Of a DNA stretch of 64,000 nt, positions 1-8,549 are shown piece after piece (the first letter of the stretch is position 1; the number at the start of each line of letters is the position of its first letter). The position numbers and the translations under genes are program-made. Source of the DNA: Arthrobacter sp. OY3WO11 (GTDB lineage: Bacteria; Actinomycetota; Actinomycetes; Actinomycetales; Micrococcaceae); assembly GCF_001641125.1 (NCBI RefSeq), contig NZ_LWLP01000001.1:2838079-2902078 (forward strand), read 5' to 3'. The notes under the pieces are model-generated. The model was not told the origin of the DNA. It saw nothing but the letters and a program-made list of their open reading frames with translations, and did not search any database.

Positions 1-1
1 A

Positions 2-313
2 GGCCTGCTGGCGCCTGAGGATGCGGTGCCCACCGGGGAACGGCAGCCCGGGGCCCTGCCCGGTCCCGCGGACGCCGAGAGGTTCGCTCCGGACGACGAC
101 GCGATCGGGCTGGACGACTGGCTGCAGAGCCATGACGTGGAGGACGTCGTCGTTGTGGGAATCGCGACGGATTACTGCGTGATGGCAACGGCCCTGGACG
201 CCGTCCAGGCCGGCTACTCCGTCACCGTCCTCCGCTCCCTGACGGCAGGGATCGCCGAGGACCTGGAAGAAGCGGTGGCCGAGATGGAACTGGGCGGCGT
301 GGACGTAGCCTAG
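2..313 (+). CDS. pncA: nicotinamidase/isochorismatase-family hydrolase, C-terminal part (5' end outside window)
   Basis: This is the last 103 codons of a cysteine-hydrolase fold enzyme; the reading frame is already open at base 2, so the start lies upstream. The visible part holds the family signature GIATDYCVMATALDA, where the Cys after DY is the catalytic nucleophile of nicotinamidases (nicotinamide to nicotinate plus ammonia, NAD salvage). It is followed by the usual GYSVTVL strand and an acidic C-terminal helix. The catalytic Asp and Lys would lie in the missing N-terminal part, so substrate choice within the isochorismatase superfamily cannot be proved here. The spacing and wording of the signature fit PncA better than isochorismatases. 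It ends in TAG and is followed by a gap of about 115 nt. Confidence 0.8.
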   Translation, partial: GLLAPEDAVPTGERQPGALPGPADAERFAPDDDAIGLDDWLQSHDVEDVVVVGIATDYCVMATALDAVQAGYSVTVLRSLTAGIAEDLEEAVAEMELGGVDVA

Positions 314-416
314 GGCAGCAACAGGAGTGGTCCGGTAATAAGCACCGGCCACTTCTTTGTTTCCCCCGCACCTCGATACTGGTGAAGAGAACCCCACCCA
401 GTCGGGAATCGGGTAC

Positions 417-422
417 TACAGT
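417..422 (+). promoter_or_regulatory. -10 box, leaderless promoter of the AAA+ gene
   Basis: TACAGT ends 6 nt before the ATG at 429, so transcription should begin at or next to the A of the start codon. No Shine-Dalgarno sequence precedes the ATG. This is inference from motif and spacing, supported by the same layout at many other genes in the window. Confidence 0.5.
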
Positions 423-428
423 GGATGC

Positions 429-1469
429 ATGGCTCCCAGCCGCCACCCGCTCGACGATCTGCGCGAAACGATCGGCCATCTGGCCGATCAGCTCAAGCTG
501 CCCGGTTCGGAGCGCGTCGATGACCTGGTCGGCGATCTGATCGGTGCGAGGCCCGGGCCGGCCCGGCCGCTGTCCGCGGTGCAGGCCGAGCTCGACGCTC
601 TGGTCGGACTGGAGACCGTGAAGGAACAGGTGCGGGCCCTCGTCGCACTGCTCCAGGTTCAGGCCCGCCGTAAGGCGCACGGCCTCCCTGAGGTGGCCAC
701 ATCACAGCATCTGGTGTTCCTCGGAAACCCGGGCACGGGCAAGACCACCGTGGCGCGCCTCCTGGCCGAGATGTACCGGGCGGTCGGTCTGCTGCAGAAA
801 GGCCACCTGGTGGAGGTCGACCGTTCGGGACTGGTGGGGCAGTACGTCGGCGCGACCGCCATCAAGACGGACCGGGTGATCCGGCGTGCGCTGGACGGCG
901 TCCTGTTCATCGACGAGGCCTACGCGCTGGCCCCGGAGGACGGCCGGATGGACTTCGGCCCCGAGGCGATCGAGGTCCTGCTCAAGCGGATGGAGGACCA
1001 CCGCCACCGCCTGGTGGTGATCGTGGCCGGGTACCCGCGGCTGATGGAGTCCTTCTTGCTCTCGAACCCCGGACTGCGCTCCAGGTTCGCCCGCGAGATC
1101 ACGTTCCCCGACTACTCCGTCGACGCACTCCAGACGATCTTCCACCAGATGCTGGCCCAGCACGAGTACACGCTGGGGCCGGGTGCGGACCAGATGCTGC
1201 GCCGCATCCTCACCGGGCTCCATGCGGGCGAGGACTCCGGCAACGCACGGTTCGCCCGCACGCTGTTCGAGCAGGCGCTCAACCGCCAGGCGCTGCGCCT
1301 GTCGCTCGACGAGGAGCACAGCCTCGATGCGCTCGATCGTGAGGCCGTCATGACGCTCACAGCGGACGACCTCGTCGAGGCCGCGCTGGCCTTGGGCGAG
1401 GAACCGGAGCCGGAACCGACGCCGGAACCGGAACCGGAGCAGCCACGCTGGTGGCGCTGGCTGGTCTGA
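429..1469 (+). CDS. CbxX/CfqX (CbbX)-family AAA+ ATPase
   Basis: A 346-aa AAA+ ATPase of the CbbX/EccA-like family. Walker A GNPGTGKT is at residues 99-106, Walker B VLFIDEAYAL at about 158-167, and the NPGLRSRF arginine-finger region at about 213-220. The N-terminal 90 residues form a helical lead-in, and the C-terminus ends in a Glu-Pro run (EEPEPEPTPEPEPEQ) and PRWWRWLV. The frame stays open upstream to a TTG at 357, but the ATG at 429 sits 6 nt behind a -10 box and begins the conserved part. Known relatives are Rubisco activase CbbX and the EccA ATPase of type VII secretion. Neither Rubisco nor ESX genes are present here, so the client protein is unknown. It is probably a stand-alone remodelling ATPase. 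Confidence 0.85.
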   Translation: MAPSRHPLDDLRETIGHLADQLKLPGSERVDDLVGDLIGARPGPARPLSAVQAELDALVGLETVKEQVRALVALLQVQARRKAHGLPEVATSQHLVFLGNPGTGKTTVARLLAEMYRAVGLLQKGHLVEVDRSGLVGQYVGATAIKTDRVIRRALDGVLFIDEAYALAPEDGRMDFGPEAIEVLLKRMEDHRHRLVVIVAGYPRLMESFLLSNPGLRSRFAREITFPDYSVDALQTIFHQMLAQHEYTLGPGADQMLRRILTGLHAGEDSGNARFARTLFEQALNRQALRLSLDEEHSLDALDREAVMTLTADDLVEAALALGEEPEPEPTPEPEPEQPRWWRWLV

Positions 1470-1546
1470 CGGGATCTGCGGCGGCTCAGGCGAACTTTCG
1501 CGGAGCAGATCACTCAGCACCGGGCCACTTTTTGATTCCGGCCCCG

Positions 1547-3328
1547 CTATTTCCGGCCGATGAACCAGTCCTGGAGCTTCCGCAAGCGCGACTGCAGCTG
1601 CTCCTCGTTCGCCTGGGCAACGGGCGGTCCGCCGCACACTGTGCGCAGTTTGGTGTGGACCACCCCGTGGGGGGTGCCCGTGCGGGCAGACCAGGCGGCC
1701 ACGTTCTTGGCCAGCTCGTTGCGGAGGTCCATCAGCATCCGGTGGTCCGGGATGGCCGGCGCCGGGCTTTCAGCCGCCGCGGGTGCCTTCCGGTTCTTAC
1801 GGTTCAGCTGCTCGTGCTGGCGCTGCCGCAGCAGCGTGCCCACCTGCTCCGCGTCCAGCAGCCCGGGGATGCCCAGGAAGTCCATCTCGTCGTCGGACCC
1901 CACCTCGCCGCCCGTGCCGAACTCGCCGCCATCGAACAGCACGCGGTCAAATGACGCTTGCGAATCCAGGGCCTCGAACTTGCCCTTGGTGAGGCTGTCC
2001 GATGCCTTGTCCTCGCGGTTGGCCTCAGCCATCAGCGAGTCCTCGGGATTGAACAGGCCGTCCCCGTCTTCCTTCTCCGGGCGGTCCAGGGCGTGGTCCC
2101 GTTCCGCCTCCATGGAGTTGGCAAGGGCCATCAGCTGCGGCACCGAGGGCAGGAAGACCGACGCCGTTTCTCCCCGCTTGCGGGCACGGACGAAGCGACC
2201 CACCGCCTGGGCGAAAAACAGGGGCGTCGATGTTGACGTGGCATACACGCCGACGGAAAGCCGCGGCACGTCCACACCTTCGGACACCATCCGGACGGCC
2301 ACCATCCAGCGTTTCTCGCTGGCGGTGAATTCCTCGATCTTGCTCGACGCCTTCGCGTCATCGGAAAGGATGACCGTGGGCGACTCCCCCGTGATCCTCT
2401 TAAGCTGCCCTGCATATGCGCGGGCATCCTCGTGATCCGTGGCAATCACCAGGCCGCCGGCGTCGGGAACGGTGCGGCGCACCTCGCTGAGGCGCTTGTC
2501 CGCGCCGGCCAGCACAGCCGGAATCCACTCCCCTGCCGGGTTCAGGGCGGTACGCCAGGCGTGGGACGTGATGTCCTTGGTCACCGCCGCCTCACCCAGC
2601 GACGCCGCCATTTCCTCGCCGGCACTGGTCCGCCAACGCATCTGCCCGGAATAGGCCATGAACATTACCGGACGGACCACGTGGTCGCGCAGCGCATTGC
2701 CGTACCCGTAGGTGTAGTCGGCCTTGGAGCGGCGGATGCCGTCCCGGTCCTCGGCATACTCGACGAAGGGTATGGGAGAGGTGTCGGAGCGGAACGGCGT
2801 TCCCGTGAGCGAGAGCCGCCTGACCGCGGGGTCGAAGGCTTCGCGCAGGCCGTCACCCCAGGACAGTGCCTCGCCGCCGTGGTGGATCTCGTCAAGGATC
2901 ACCAGCGTGCGCGCGGCTTCCGTCTTGGCGCGGTGGAGCAGGGGCTTGCTGGCCACCTGCGCGTAGGTGACGGCAACGCCGATGAAGCCGCGGCCGTGCT
3001 GCCCGTCGGAGTTCTTGAAGTTGGGGTCGATGGCGATGCCCACCTTTGCCGCCGCATCTGCCCACTGCCGCTTCAGGTGGTCCGTAGGCGCCACGATGGT
3101 CACCCTGTTAACGGCGCCGGAGTCGATGAGGGTGGACGCCACCCTCAGCGCGAAGGTGGTCTTGCCGGCGCCGGGGGTTGCCACGGCGAGGAAGTCGCGC
3201 GGGCTGTTGCGCAGGTACAGGTCCAGGGCTTCCTGCTGCCAGGCACGGAGTTTCGGGGCGGTTCCCCAGGCTGCACGTTCCGGGTAGGCCGGAGGCAGGG
3301 TGGGGCCGCCAAAGAGCGTCTCCGTCAC
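1547..3328 (-). CDS. DEAD/DEAH-box superfamily II helicase
   Basis: A 593-aa SF2 helicase of the SSL2/type III restriction-like class common in actinobacteria. Residues 50-58 carry Walker A (ATPGAGKTT), residues 146-150 the motif II variant DEIHH, residues about 173-180 the TGTPFRSD segment (motif III region), and near residue 390 motif VI QAVGRFVRARKRGE. The C-terminal 150 residues are acidic and charged with no clear domain. Start is GTG, sharing one base with the TAG stop of the DUF3039 gene (TAGTG), so translation is probably coupled. There is no methyltransferase or nuclease domain, which argues against a restriction enzyme. The nucleic-acid substrate is unknown; a DNA repair or RNA role is equally possible. 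Confidence 0.88.
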   Translation of the reverse strand: MTETLFGGPTLPPAYPERAAWGTAPKLRAWQQEALDLYLRNSPRDFLAVATPGAGKTTFALRVASTLIDSGAVNRVTIVAPTDHLKRQWADAAAKVGIAIDPNFKNSDGQHGRGFIGVAVTYAQVASKPLLHRAKTEAARTLVILDEIHHGGEALSWGDGLREAFDPAVRRLSLTGTPFRSDTSPIPFVEYAEDRDGIRRSKADYTYGYGNALRDHVVRPVMFMAYSGQMRWRTSAGEEMAASLGEAAVTKDITSHAWRTALNPAGEWIPAVLAGADKRLSEVRRTVPDAGGLVIATDHEDARAYAGQLKRITGESPTVILSDDAKASSKIEEFTASEKRWMVAVRMVSEGVDVPRLSVGVYATSTSTPLFFAQAVGRFVRARKRGETASVFLPSVPQLMALANSMEAERDHALDRPEKEDGDGLFNPEDSLMAEANREDKASDSLTKGKFEALDSQASFDRVLFDGGEFGTGGEVGSDDEMDFLGIPGLLDAEQVGTLLRQRQHEQLNRKNRKAPAAAESPAPAIPDHRMLMDLRNELAKNVAAWSARTGTPHGVVHTKLRTVCGGPPVAQANEEQLQSRLRKLQDWFIGRK

Positions 3329-3660
3329 TACTTGTTGTTGCCCGAGTCCCCTCCGGGACCCTTGCCGCCGTCGTTGCCCGGGCGGAGGCCGTCATAGACC
3401 TCTTTGCACATCGGGCAGACCGGGAACTTCTGTGGATCCCGGCCCGGCGTCCAAACCTTGCCGCACAACGCGATGACAGGGTCCCCCGTCAGTGCGGACT
3501 CCATAATCTTTTCTTTGCGCACATAGTGCGAAAAGCGCTCCCGGTCCCCGGGCTCCACTTCCTGGCGCAGTTCCTCGCGCTCAATGGTGGCTGTGGACGT
3601 TCCAGCCCCGGAAAGCTCGCGCATCGGGTCGTTTTCGAGAGGGTCCGTCGTGCTAGTCAT
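3328..3660 (-). CDS. DUF3039 family protein
   Basis: A 110-aa soluble protein matching the actinobacterial DUF3039 family: an acidic N-terminus, a central EREELRQEVEPGDRERFSHYVRK block, then a CGKVWTPGRDPQKFPVCPMC segment whose three cysteines (C..CxxC) look like a zinc-ribbon site. The tail is Gly/Asp-rich. Two ATGs are possible, at 3669 and 3660. I chose 3660 because a TAAGAT -10 box lies 7 nt before it and would remove the first ATG from the mRNA. It is coupled to the downstream helicase by a one-base overlap, so the two probably act together. Function is unknown. Confidence 0.85.
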   Translation of the reverse strand: MTSTTDPLENDPMRELSGAGTSTATIEREELRQEVEPGDRERFSHYVRKEKIMESALTGDPVIALCGKVWTPGRDPQKFPVCPMCKEVYDGLRPGNDGGKGPGGDSGNNK

Positions 3661-3667
3661 GCCAACC

Positions 3668-3673
3668 ATCTTA
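3668..3673 (-). promoter_or_regulatory. -10 box, leaderless promoter of the DUF3039-helicase pair
   Basis: On the minus strand TAAGAT ends 7 nt before the ATG at 3660. It covers the upstream ATG at 3669, so it helps decide the start codon. Inferred from motif and spacing only. Confidence 0.45.
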
Positions 3674-3696
3674 GCTGTTCCGCCGGCCGGACGTTC

Positions 3697-3727
3697 GACG
3701 GCGGCGCGTCCCCTGCCAGCCGCCGTC
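3697..3727. terminator. GC hairpin behind nagB
   Basis: A perfect 9-bp stem (GACGGCGGC / GCCGCCGTC) with a 13-nt loop lies 41 nt after the nagB stop, in the nagB-DUF3039 gap. There is no T-run, so it is at best a weak or Rho-assisted terminator, or an mRNA 3'-end stabiliser. Confidence 0.3.
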
Positions 3728-3767
3728 GGACTTTGCGGCGGCGTGCGTTGGCAGCGGGCGGCGCGGG

Positions 3768-4550
3768 CTAAATCCCCTGCCAGGCGGGCTTGTTGTCATA
3801 GGTGTGCCGGTAGAAATCCGCCAGTTTCAGTGCGGACGCGGCGGCCTCGTCCAGCAGGACTGTGGCATGCGGGTGGAACTGCAGGATCGACGCCGGGCAG
3901 ATGGCGGCGACCGGACCCTCTACGAAGTCGCGGACAGCCTGGGCCTTCTGCGCACCGGTTGCCAGCAGGATGACGTGCCGCGCGTCCATGATGGTCCCCA
4001 GCCCCTGCGTCAGGACATGGTGCGGGACGTCCGCCAGGCTGGAGAAGAACCGTGCGTTGTCCCGGCGGGTCTGTTCGATGAGGCTCTTGATGCGGGTCCT
4101 GGAAGCGAAGGACGAGCCCGGTTCGTTGAACGCGATGTGGCCGTCCGTTCCCACCCCGAGGATCTGCAGGTCCACGCCGCCGGTAGCAGCGATCGCCTCC
4201 TCGTAGGCGCGGCAGGCAGCCGGGATGTCCGCGGCGGCACCGTCCGGACCGTGGACATTCTCAGGCCGGATGTTGACCCGGTTGGTGAACTCCCGGCGGA
4301 CCACTTCCCGGTAGGACTCGGGGTGTCCGGGCGGAAGTCCCACGTACTCGTCCAGGGCAAAACCGGAGGCCCGGCTGAAGTCCAGGCCGTCCCGCTCATG
4401 GCGGGCAGCCAGCTCATCGTAGACCGGAAGCGGGGACGAACCCGTCGCCAGGCCAAGGACGGAATCGGGTTTGCGCCGAAGCAGGTCCTCGACAGCATCG
4501 GCGGCAAGCCTGGCAATCTGTGTGCTGCCGTTGAGGATGACTACTTCCAT
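3768..4550 (-). CDS. nagB: glucosamine-6-phosphate deaminase
   Basis: A 260-aa enzyme converting glucosamine-6-phosphate to fructose-6-phosphate and ammonia, the last step of amino-sugar catabolism. Diagnostic motifs are LGLATGSSPLPVY (phosphate loop), FALDEYVG (Asp of the active site) and GVGTDGHIAFNEPGSSF (catalytic Asp/His/Glu loop). Length matches the 260-266 aa of NagB. The ATG is preceded by a clear Shine-Dalgarno sequence (GGAAGGAAA). No nagA or PTS gene is next to it, so it stands alone here. The ABC permease stop lies just upstream on the same strand (22 nt gap), which allows read-through from the transporter genes. Confidence 0.95.
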   Translation of the reverse strand: MEVVILNGSTQIARLAADAVEDLLRRKPDSVLGLATGSSPLPVYDELAARHERDGLDFSRASGFALDEYVGLPPGHPESYREVVRREFTNRVNIRPENVHGPDGAAADIPAACRAYEEAIAATGGVDLQILGVGTDGHIAFNEPGSSFASRTRIKSLIEQTRRDNARFFSSLADVPHHVLTQGLGTIMDARHVILLATGAQKAQAVRDFVEGPVAAICPASILQFHPHATVLLDEAAASALKLADFYRHTYDNKPAWQGI

Positions 4551-4572
4551 GCTGTTTCCTTCCGAAAGCTGT

Positions 4573-6144
4573 TCAGCGGTTGACGGACACCTGGGCCAAC
4601 AGCTCGGGCCCGCGGGCGTCCAGCCATTTTCCGCCCAGCCTGACGCCTAGAACAAACAGGACCAGGCCCAGGACCGTCCCCGCGGTGAGGTTGATCCAGC
4701 CGAAGAGGCTGTTGCCCGTGACCACCTGGGCAACCAGGAGGCCCACCTGGGGCAGGACCAGGACCATGAGGACCAGCAGCCCTCCGAACTGTACCGCGAG
4801 GGTCTGCCCCACGTTGCCGGGCGGTTTCTTGAACGGGCTGTCGCCAGGCAGCGGGACGGCCACGGTGTAGCGGGCCGAGACCACCGATGACAGTCCCAGC
4901 CCGGTGAACAGGATGCCCAGGCTCAGGCCCAGCTGGCCGGGCAGGCCCGCCCAGTCCCCTGTCAGGGCGGAATATCCAAGGGCAAACACCAGCACCACCG
5001 GCAACGCGAACGCCAGGCAGGCCAAGGCGCGGCCCAGCCGGTCTGCCACTCCCCTGACGCCGGTGGCAAGGTGCAGGGCGAAGGCGGTGTTGTCGTAGGA
5101 CACGTCGGCCGAAATGGACCAGGCGAGGATGAACGCGGAGAGCGGGGCAAGGATGCCAAGGCTGGTGAAGTCCCCGGTCTGGCTGCCCTGGAAGGCGAGC
5201 ACCACGGGAAGCAGGGGGATCACCACGAGAGATCCTGAATACCGCGGATCCCGGAACCAGTACGTGAGGGACCTCGCCATCACCGCACCGGCCGGACTGG
5301 CAGGCAGCACTCCCAGCAGTCCCAGTCTGCCGCCTTTGCGCCTGCCGCTACCCGCGTAGGGAGGAGTTACCAGCGCCCGTTCCAGCAGGGATTTCCATGC
5401 CCACGCGAGCGCGGCCAGCGCTGCAACGGATACCAGCAGCTTCAGTGCCGCCTGTCCCGGCTGCCCGGCGGACACATCACCGCCCAGGGACCACGGTGCG
5501 CCAAGCGGGGTCCAGGACAGCGTCCGGGCAAAGCCTGGCAGGAAACCTGAGGAGGCTGAGAGGCCCTGGCCGATTCCGGCCACAATGGGCCCCATCAACA
5601 CCAGCGGCACCATGAACGCTATGGCGCTGACGTCCTTGAACCGCCGCGATGCAGCCAGGCTTGCAGTTGCCGTGGTCACCACCTTGGCGAGCACCACGCA
5701 GGTCAGCACGCCCAGCACTGCCCCCGCGAATGCAGCGAGAGCAGGAAGGACACCATGGGACCAGGTGGCCACCGTGGACAGCGCCACCAGCGAGGTGGCC
5801 AGCCCCGGAATGCCGATCAGTCCGCCCAGGGCGAGCCCGGCCAGCATCTGCTTCATGGGAATCGCGAAGGTGGTGAACCGTGCGGGATCCAGGGTCATGT
5901 CCGTGGCAGAGGCGACCACCGGTACGATGCCCCAGCCCACGATGGCGGCGGATCCGCCGAGCACCACAGCGGTCTGGGCAAGGTCGTGCGGCGCGTTGCG
6001 CAGCATCGCCAGTGCCATCACGAGCGTTGCCACCATCCCCAGTGCGTAGAGCCCGGCGAAGGCCATCCCCACCAGTTGCCACGGGCTGCGCCGCAGACCG
6101 TTGCGCAGCAGTGTCAGCTTGAGCCTTAGAAGGTGCGCAACCAT
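4573..6144 (-). CDS. ABC transporter permease (exporter type)
   Basis: A 523-aa integral membrane protein with roughly 12 hydrophobic segments separated by short basic loops and no signal peptide. It has no recognisable substrate-specific motif. Its start overlaps the end of the ATP-binding subunit gene by 19 nt, so the two are translationally coupled and form one transporter. The absence of a binding protein and the fused double-length membrane domain suggest an ABC-2-like exporter rather than an importer. The substrate cannot be read from sequence. Confidence 0.85.
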   Translation of the reverse strand: MVAHLLRLKLTLLRNGLRRSPWQLVGMAFAGLYALGMVATLVMALAMLRNAPHDLAQTAVVLGGSAAIVGWGIVPVVASATDMTLDPARFTTFAIPMKQMLAGLALGGLIGIPGLATSLVALSTVATWSHGVLPALAAFAGAVLGVLTCVVLAKVVTTATASLAASRRFKDVSAIAFMVPLVLMGPIVAGIGQGLSASSGFLPGFARTLSWTPLGAPWSLGGDVSAGQPGQAALKLLVSVAALAALAWAWKSLLERALVTPPYAGSGRRKGGRLGLLGVLPASPAGAVMARSLTYWFRDPRYSGSLVVIPLLPVVLAFQGSQTGDFTSLGILAPLSAFILAWSISADVSYDNTAFALHLATGVRGVADRLGRALACLAFALPVVLVFALGYSALTGDWAGLPGQLGLSLGILFTGLGLSSVVSARYTVAVPLPGDSPFKKPPGNVGQTLAVQFGGLLVLMVLVLPQVGLLVAQVVTGNSLFGWINLTAGTVLGLVLFVLGVRLGGKWLDARGPELLAQVSVNR

Positions 6145-6995
6145 TCCAGTCCTTCCGTGTGGCTGCGGCCGCCGACCAGCTGCACGAACCGGTCCTCCAG
6201 CGAGGCCCCGGCACGCACCTCGTCAACGGTTCCGGCGGCGAGCAGCCGTCCGTTTGCCACCACTGCCACGTGGTCGCACATGCGCTGCACCAGGTCCATG
6301 ACGTGGCTGGACACGATGACCGTGCCGCCCGAAGCGACGTAGCTGTCCAGGATGGAGCGGATGTTGGCAGCGGAGACCGGGTCCACCGCCTCGAAGGGTT
6401 CGTCCAGGACCAGCAGCCTGGGCGCGTGGATGAGGGCGGAAGCCAGCGCAATCTTTTTGGTCATGCCCGCCGAGTAGTCCACCACCAGTGTGCCGGCGTC
6501 CTCCTGGAGATCCATGGCAGCGAGAAGGTCCACAACGCGGGTGGCCACTGTTTCCCTGTCCATTCCCCGCAGCAGTCCCGCATAGGTGATCAGCTGCTCG
6601 CCGGTGAGCCGGTCGAACAGCCGCACCCCGTCCGGCAGGATGCCCATCAGCCTCTTCGCGTCCAGCGGCCGCTGCCAGACGTCCACGCCGTGAACTGCCG
6701 CTGTCCCAAAGTCCGGGCGCAGGAGTCCGGTTGCCATGGACAAGGTGGTGGTCTTGCCGGCGCCGTTGGGGCCCACAATGCCGTAGAAGGAGCCGGCCGG
6801 CACGTCCAGGCTGATGCCGTCCACCGCGATCTTGTCGCCGAAGCGCTTTGCCAGCCCGCGGATGGACAGTGCCGGCACCTTCGGTGCCGGACCGGGGCGC
6901 GGGTCGGGGTTCAGCGCCGGCACGGAGTGCAGTGCCGGTTCTGGTTGCGGGACCGGTTCGGAGTGCGGGACCGGATCGGAGTGCGGGGCAGTCAT
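6126..6995 (-). CDS. ABC transporter ATP-binding protein
   Basis: A 289-aa nucleotide-binding subunit. It has Walker A GPNGAGKTT, an ABC signature replaced by the degenerate VDYSAGMTKK, Walker B LLVLDEPFEAVDP and an H-loop VIVSSHVMD, typical of the CcmA/DrrA exporter class. The first 45 residues are an unusual Pro/His/Glu-rich tail with imperfect repeats (PHSDPVPHSEPVPQPEP) absent from normal NBDs. The start ATG lies 6 nt after a TAGTCT -10 box, so the mRNA is probably leaderless. It is coupled to the downstream permease by a 19-nt overlap. The substrate is unknown. Confidence 0.92.
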   Translation of the reverse strand: MTAPHSDPVPHSEPVPQPEPALHSVPALNPDPRPGPAPKVPALSIRGLAKRFGDKIAVDGISLDVPAGSFYGIVGPNGAGKTTTLSMATGLLRPDFGTAAVHGVDVWQRPLDAKRLMGILPDGVRLFDRLTGEQLITYAGLLRGMDRETVATRVVDLLAAMDLQEDAGTLVVDYSAGMTKKIALASALIHAPRLLVLDEPFEAVDPVSAANIRSILDSYVASGGTVIVSSHVMDLVQRMCDHVAVVANGRLLAAGTVDEVRAGASLEDRFVQLVGGRSHTEGLEWLRTF

Positions 6996-7001
6996 GATGC
7001 C

Positions 7002-7007
7002 AGACTA
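7002..7007 (-). promoter_or_regulatory. -10 box, leaderless promoter of the ABC exporter operon
   Basis: TAGTCT (minus strand) ends 6 nt before the ATG at 6995. No Shine-Dalgarno sequence is present. Inferred. Confidence 0.5.
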
Positions 7008-7105
7008 GTCCTCGGGTCCCCGCTGCGGGGTCCTCCCGGAGGAGTAGCGACAAAGGCTTAGGACCCGCCTCCGGTGACGCTGTCAGGGATATCGCGCCGG
7101 GGTCC

Positions 7106-7441
7106 CTAACGGACCTTGCGGATGCGGATGGGGCCCTTGGCGGTGGCGGGATCCACCACCGAGCCGCCTTGGGTGATCTGGACCTCGCCTGCGTCAACCA
7201 GCCGGCGTGCCGCCCTGCGGGCAGGCTCCATGAGGTCACGCCATCCTGCATCGCCAACGGCACGGGCAGCCTCCGACGGGCAGATGGTTGACGTGGCGGC
7301 CCTTCCGGCCAGGAGTTCCAGGATGGCGGCTTCCAGCTGCTGGTCGACCCCGTCGCCCGCCGCCGGCCCGCCCTCAGGAGCCGGCGCCGTGTCAGGAGCC
7401 GGCGGCGGCTTTGGCGCAGTACGCCGGTCCCGGCTGGCCAT
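7106..7441 (-). CDS. DUF3253 family protein
   Basis: A 111-aa protein. The first 35 residues are disordered and Pro/Ala-rich. The rest is a DUF3253 winged-helix-like domain: ILELLAGRAATSTICPSEAA, WRDLMEPARRAARRLVDAG, then the C-terminal GPIRIRK. The fold suggests nucleic-acid binding, but no function is established. The open frame runs 60 nt further upstream into the OYE gene. I start at the ATG at 7441, 10 nt after the OYE stop, with the adjacent GTG at 7444 as an alternative. It is the last gene of a three-gene run with the thioredoxin-fold protein and the OYE reductase. Confidence 0.82.
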   Translation of the reverse strand: MASRDRRTAPKPPPAPDTAPAPEGGPAAGDGVDQQLEAAILELLAGRAATSTICPSEAARAVGDAGWRDLMEPARRAARRLVDAGEVQITQGGSVVDPATAKGPIRIRKVR

Positions 7442-7451
7442 CACGGGGCCA

Positions 7452-8549
7452 TCAGAAAGTGCGCCTCGGAACGGCGCGCTCGTACTGCGGCGGCCACGCA
7501 AGGTCGTGGCCCAGTTCGAAGGCTGCCCTCAGCCACCAGTGCGGGTCCCGCAGCGCTGCCCTCGCGATGAGGACGCCGTCAGCCTGTCCCGTGGCGACGG
7601 CGTGTTCGGCCTGGCCTGCCGAGGTCAGCAGGCCGACGGTCCCGGTAGCCACACCGGCTTCCTTACGGATGGCCGCCGAAAATCCGGTCTGGTAACCGGG
7701 GCCGGCCTTGATCTGCTGGTGGGCAACGGCGCCACCGCTGGATACGTCGATGAGGTCCACACCGCGTTCGGCGGCCTGCCGCGCCAGGCGGACGGAAGCG
7801 GCCAGATCCACGCCGCCTTCTGCCCAGTCGCTGGCGGAAATCCTCAGGAGCAGCGGCATGGACTCCGGAATGACAGCGCGGACGGCGTCAACCACAGCCA
7901 GCATCAGCCGGTTCCGGCCCGTTTCGTCGCCGCCCCATGCATCGGTCCGCGTGTTGATCAGCGGGCTTTGGAACTGGTGCAGGAGGTACCCGTGGGCACC
8001 GTGGATCTCAATGGTGTCGAAGCCCGCGTCCACCGCCCGCACCGCGGCGTCAGCGAAGTCTCGCACCACGCCGCTGATCTGCTCCGCGCTCATCTCCGCG
8101 GGGCCGGCGTACCCTTCAAAGGCCAAAGGTGACGGCCCCACGGCGGTCCAACCGCCGTCGGACTCCGGAACACTGCCGTGCTTGCCGGAAAAGGGCCAGT
8201 AGGTGGACGCTTTCCTGCCGGCATGGGCGAGCTGCACGCCGATCTTGGCCTCCGCGGCACTGTGCCGGTGGACGAAGGAGGTGATCCGCTGCCACGCTTC
8301 CGCCTGCTCACCGTTGTAGATGCCGGCGTCGCGGGGGCTGATCCTACCTTCTGCATTCACGGCGGCGGCTTCCGTAAGGATCAGCGCAGCGCCGCCGGCG
8401 GCGAAGGACCCCAGATGCATCAGGTGCCAGTCGTTCGGGACTCCCGGGGCGTCGTCGGGGTCGCAGCTGTACTGGCACATCGGTGACACCCAGCCCCGGT
8501 GCTGCAGTTCCAGCGAACGGAGCCGCAGGGGCTGGAACAGCGCCGGCAC
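7452..8549 (-). CDS. NADH:flavin oxidoreductase, Old Yellow Enzyme family (YqjM-like)
   Basis: A 365-aa FMN-dependent ene-reductase. The N-terminal VSPMCQYS carries the regulatory Cys25 and nearby Tyr typical of the thermophilic-like/YqjM subclass. The central IEIHGAHGYLLHQF holds the substrate-binding His pair, followed by SPLINTRTDAWGG, and the C-terminal GVLIARAALRDPHW closes the barrel. These enzymes reduce activated C=C bonds with NAD(P)H in the cytosol; the physiological substrate is usually unknown and is unknown here. The GTG start shares a base with the TAG stop of the upstream thioredoxin-like gene (TAGTG), giving translational coupling. Confidence 0.93.
   Translation of the reverse strand: MPALFQPLRLRSLELQHRGWVSPMCQYSCDPDDAPGVPNDWHLMHLGSFAAGGAALILTEAAAVNAEGRISPRDAGIYNGEQAEAWQRITSFVHRHSAAEAKIGVQLAHAGRKASTYWPFSGKHGSVPESDGGWTAVGPSPLAFEGYAGPAEMSAEQISGVVRDFADAAVRAVDAGFDTIEIHGAHGYLLHQFQSPLINTRTDAWGGDETGRNRLMLAVVDAVRAVIPESMPLLLRISASDWAEGGVDLAASVRLARQAAERGVDLIDVSSGGAVAHQQIKAGPGYQTGFSAAIRKEAGVATGTVGLLTSAGQAEHAVATGQADGVLIARAALRDPHWWLRAAFELGHDLAWPPQYERAVPRRTF

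Noticed and set aside
1547..3660. Restriction-modification or phage-defence locus (helicase plus DUF3039)
   Set aside because: No nuclease or methyltransferase domain; the pair looks like housekeeping actinobacterial genes.
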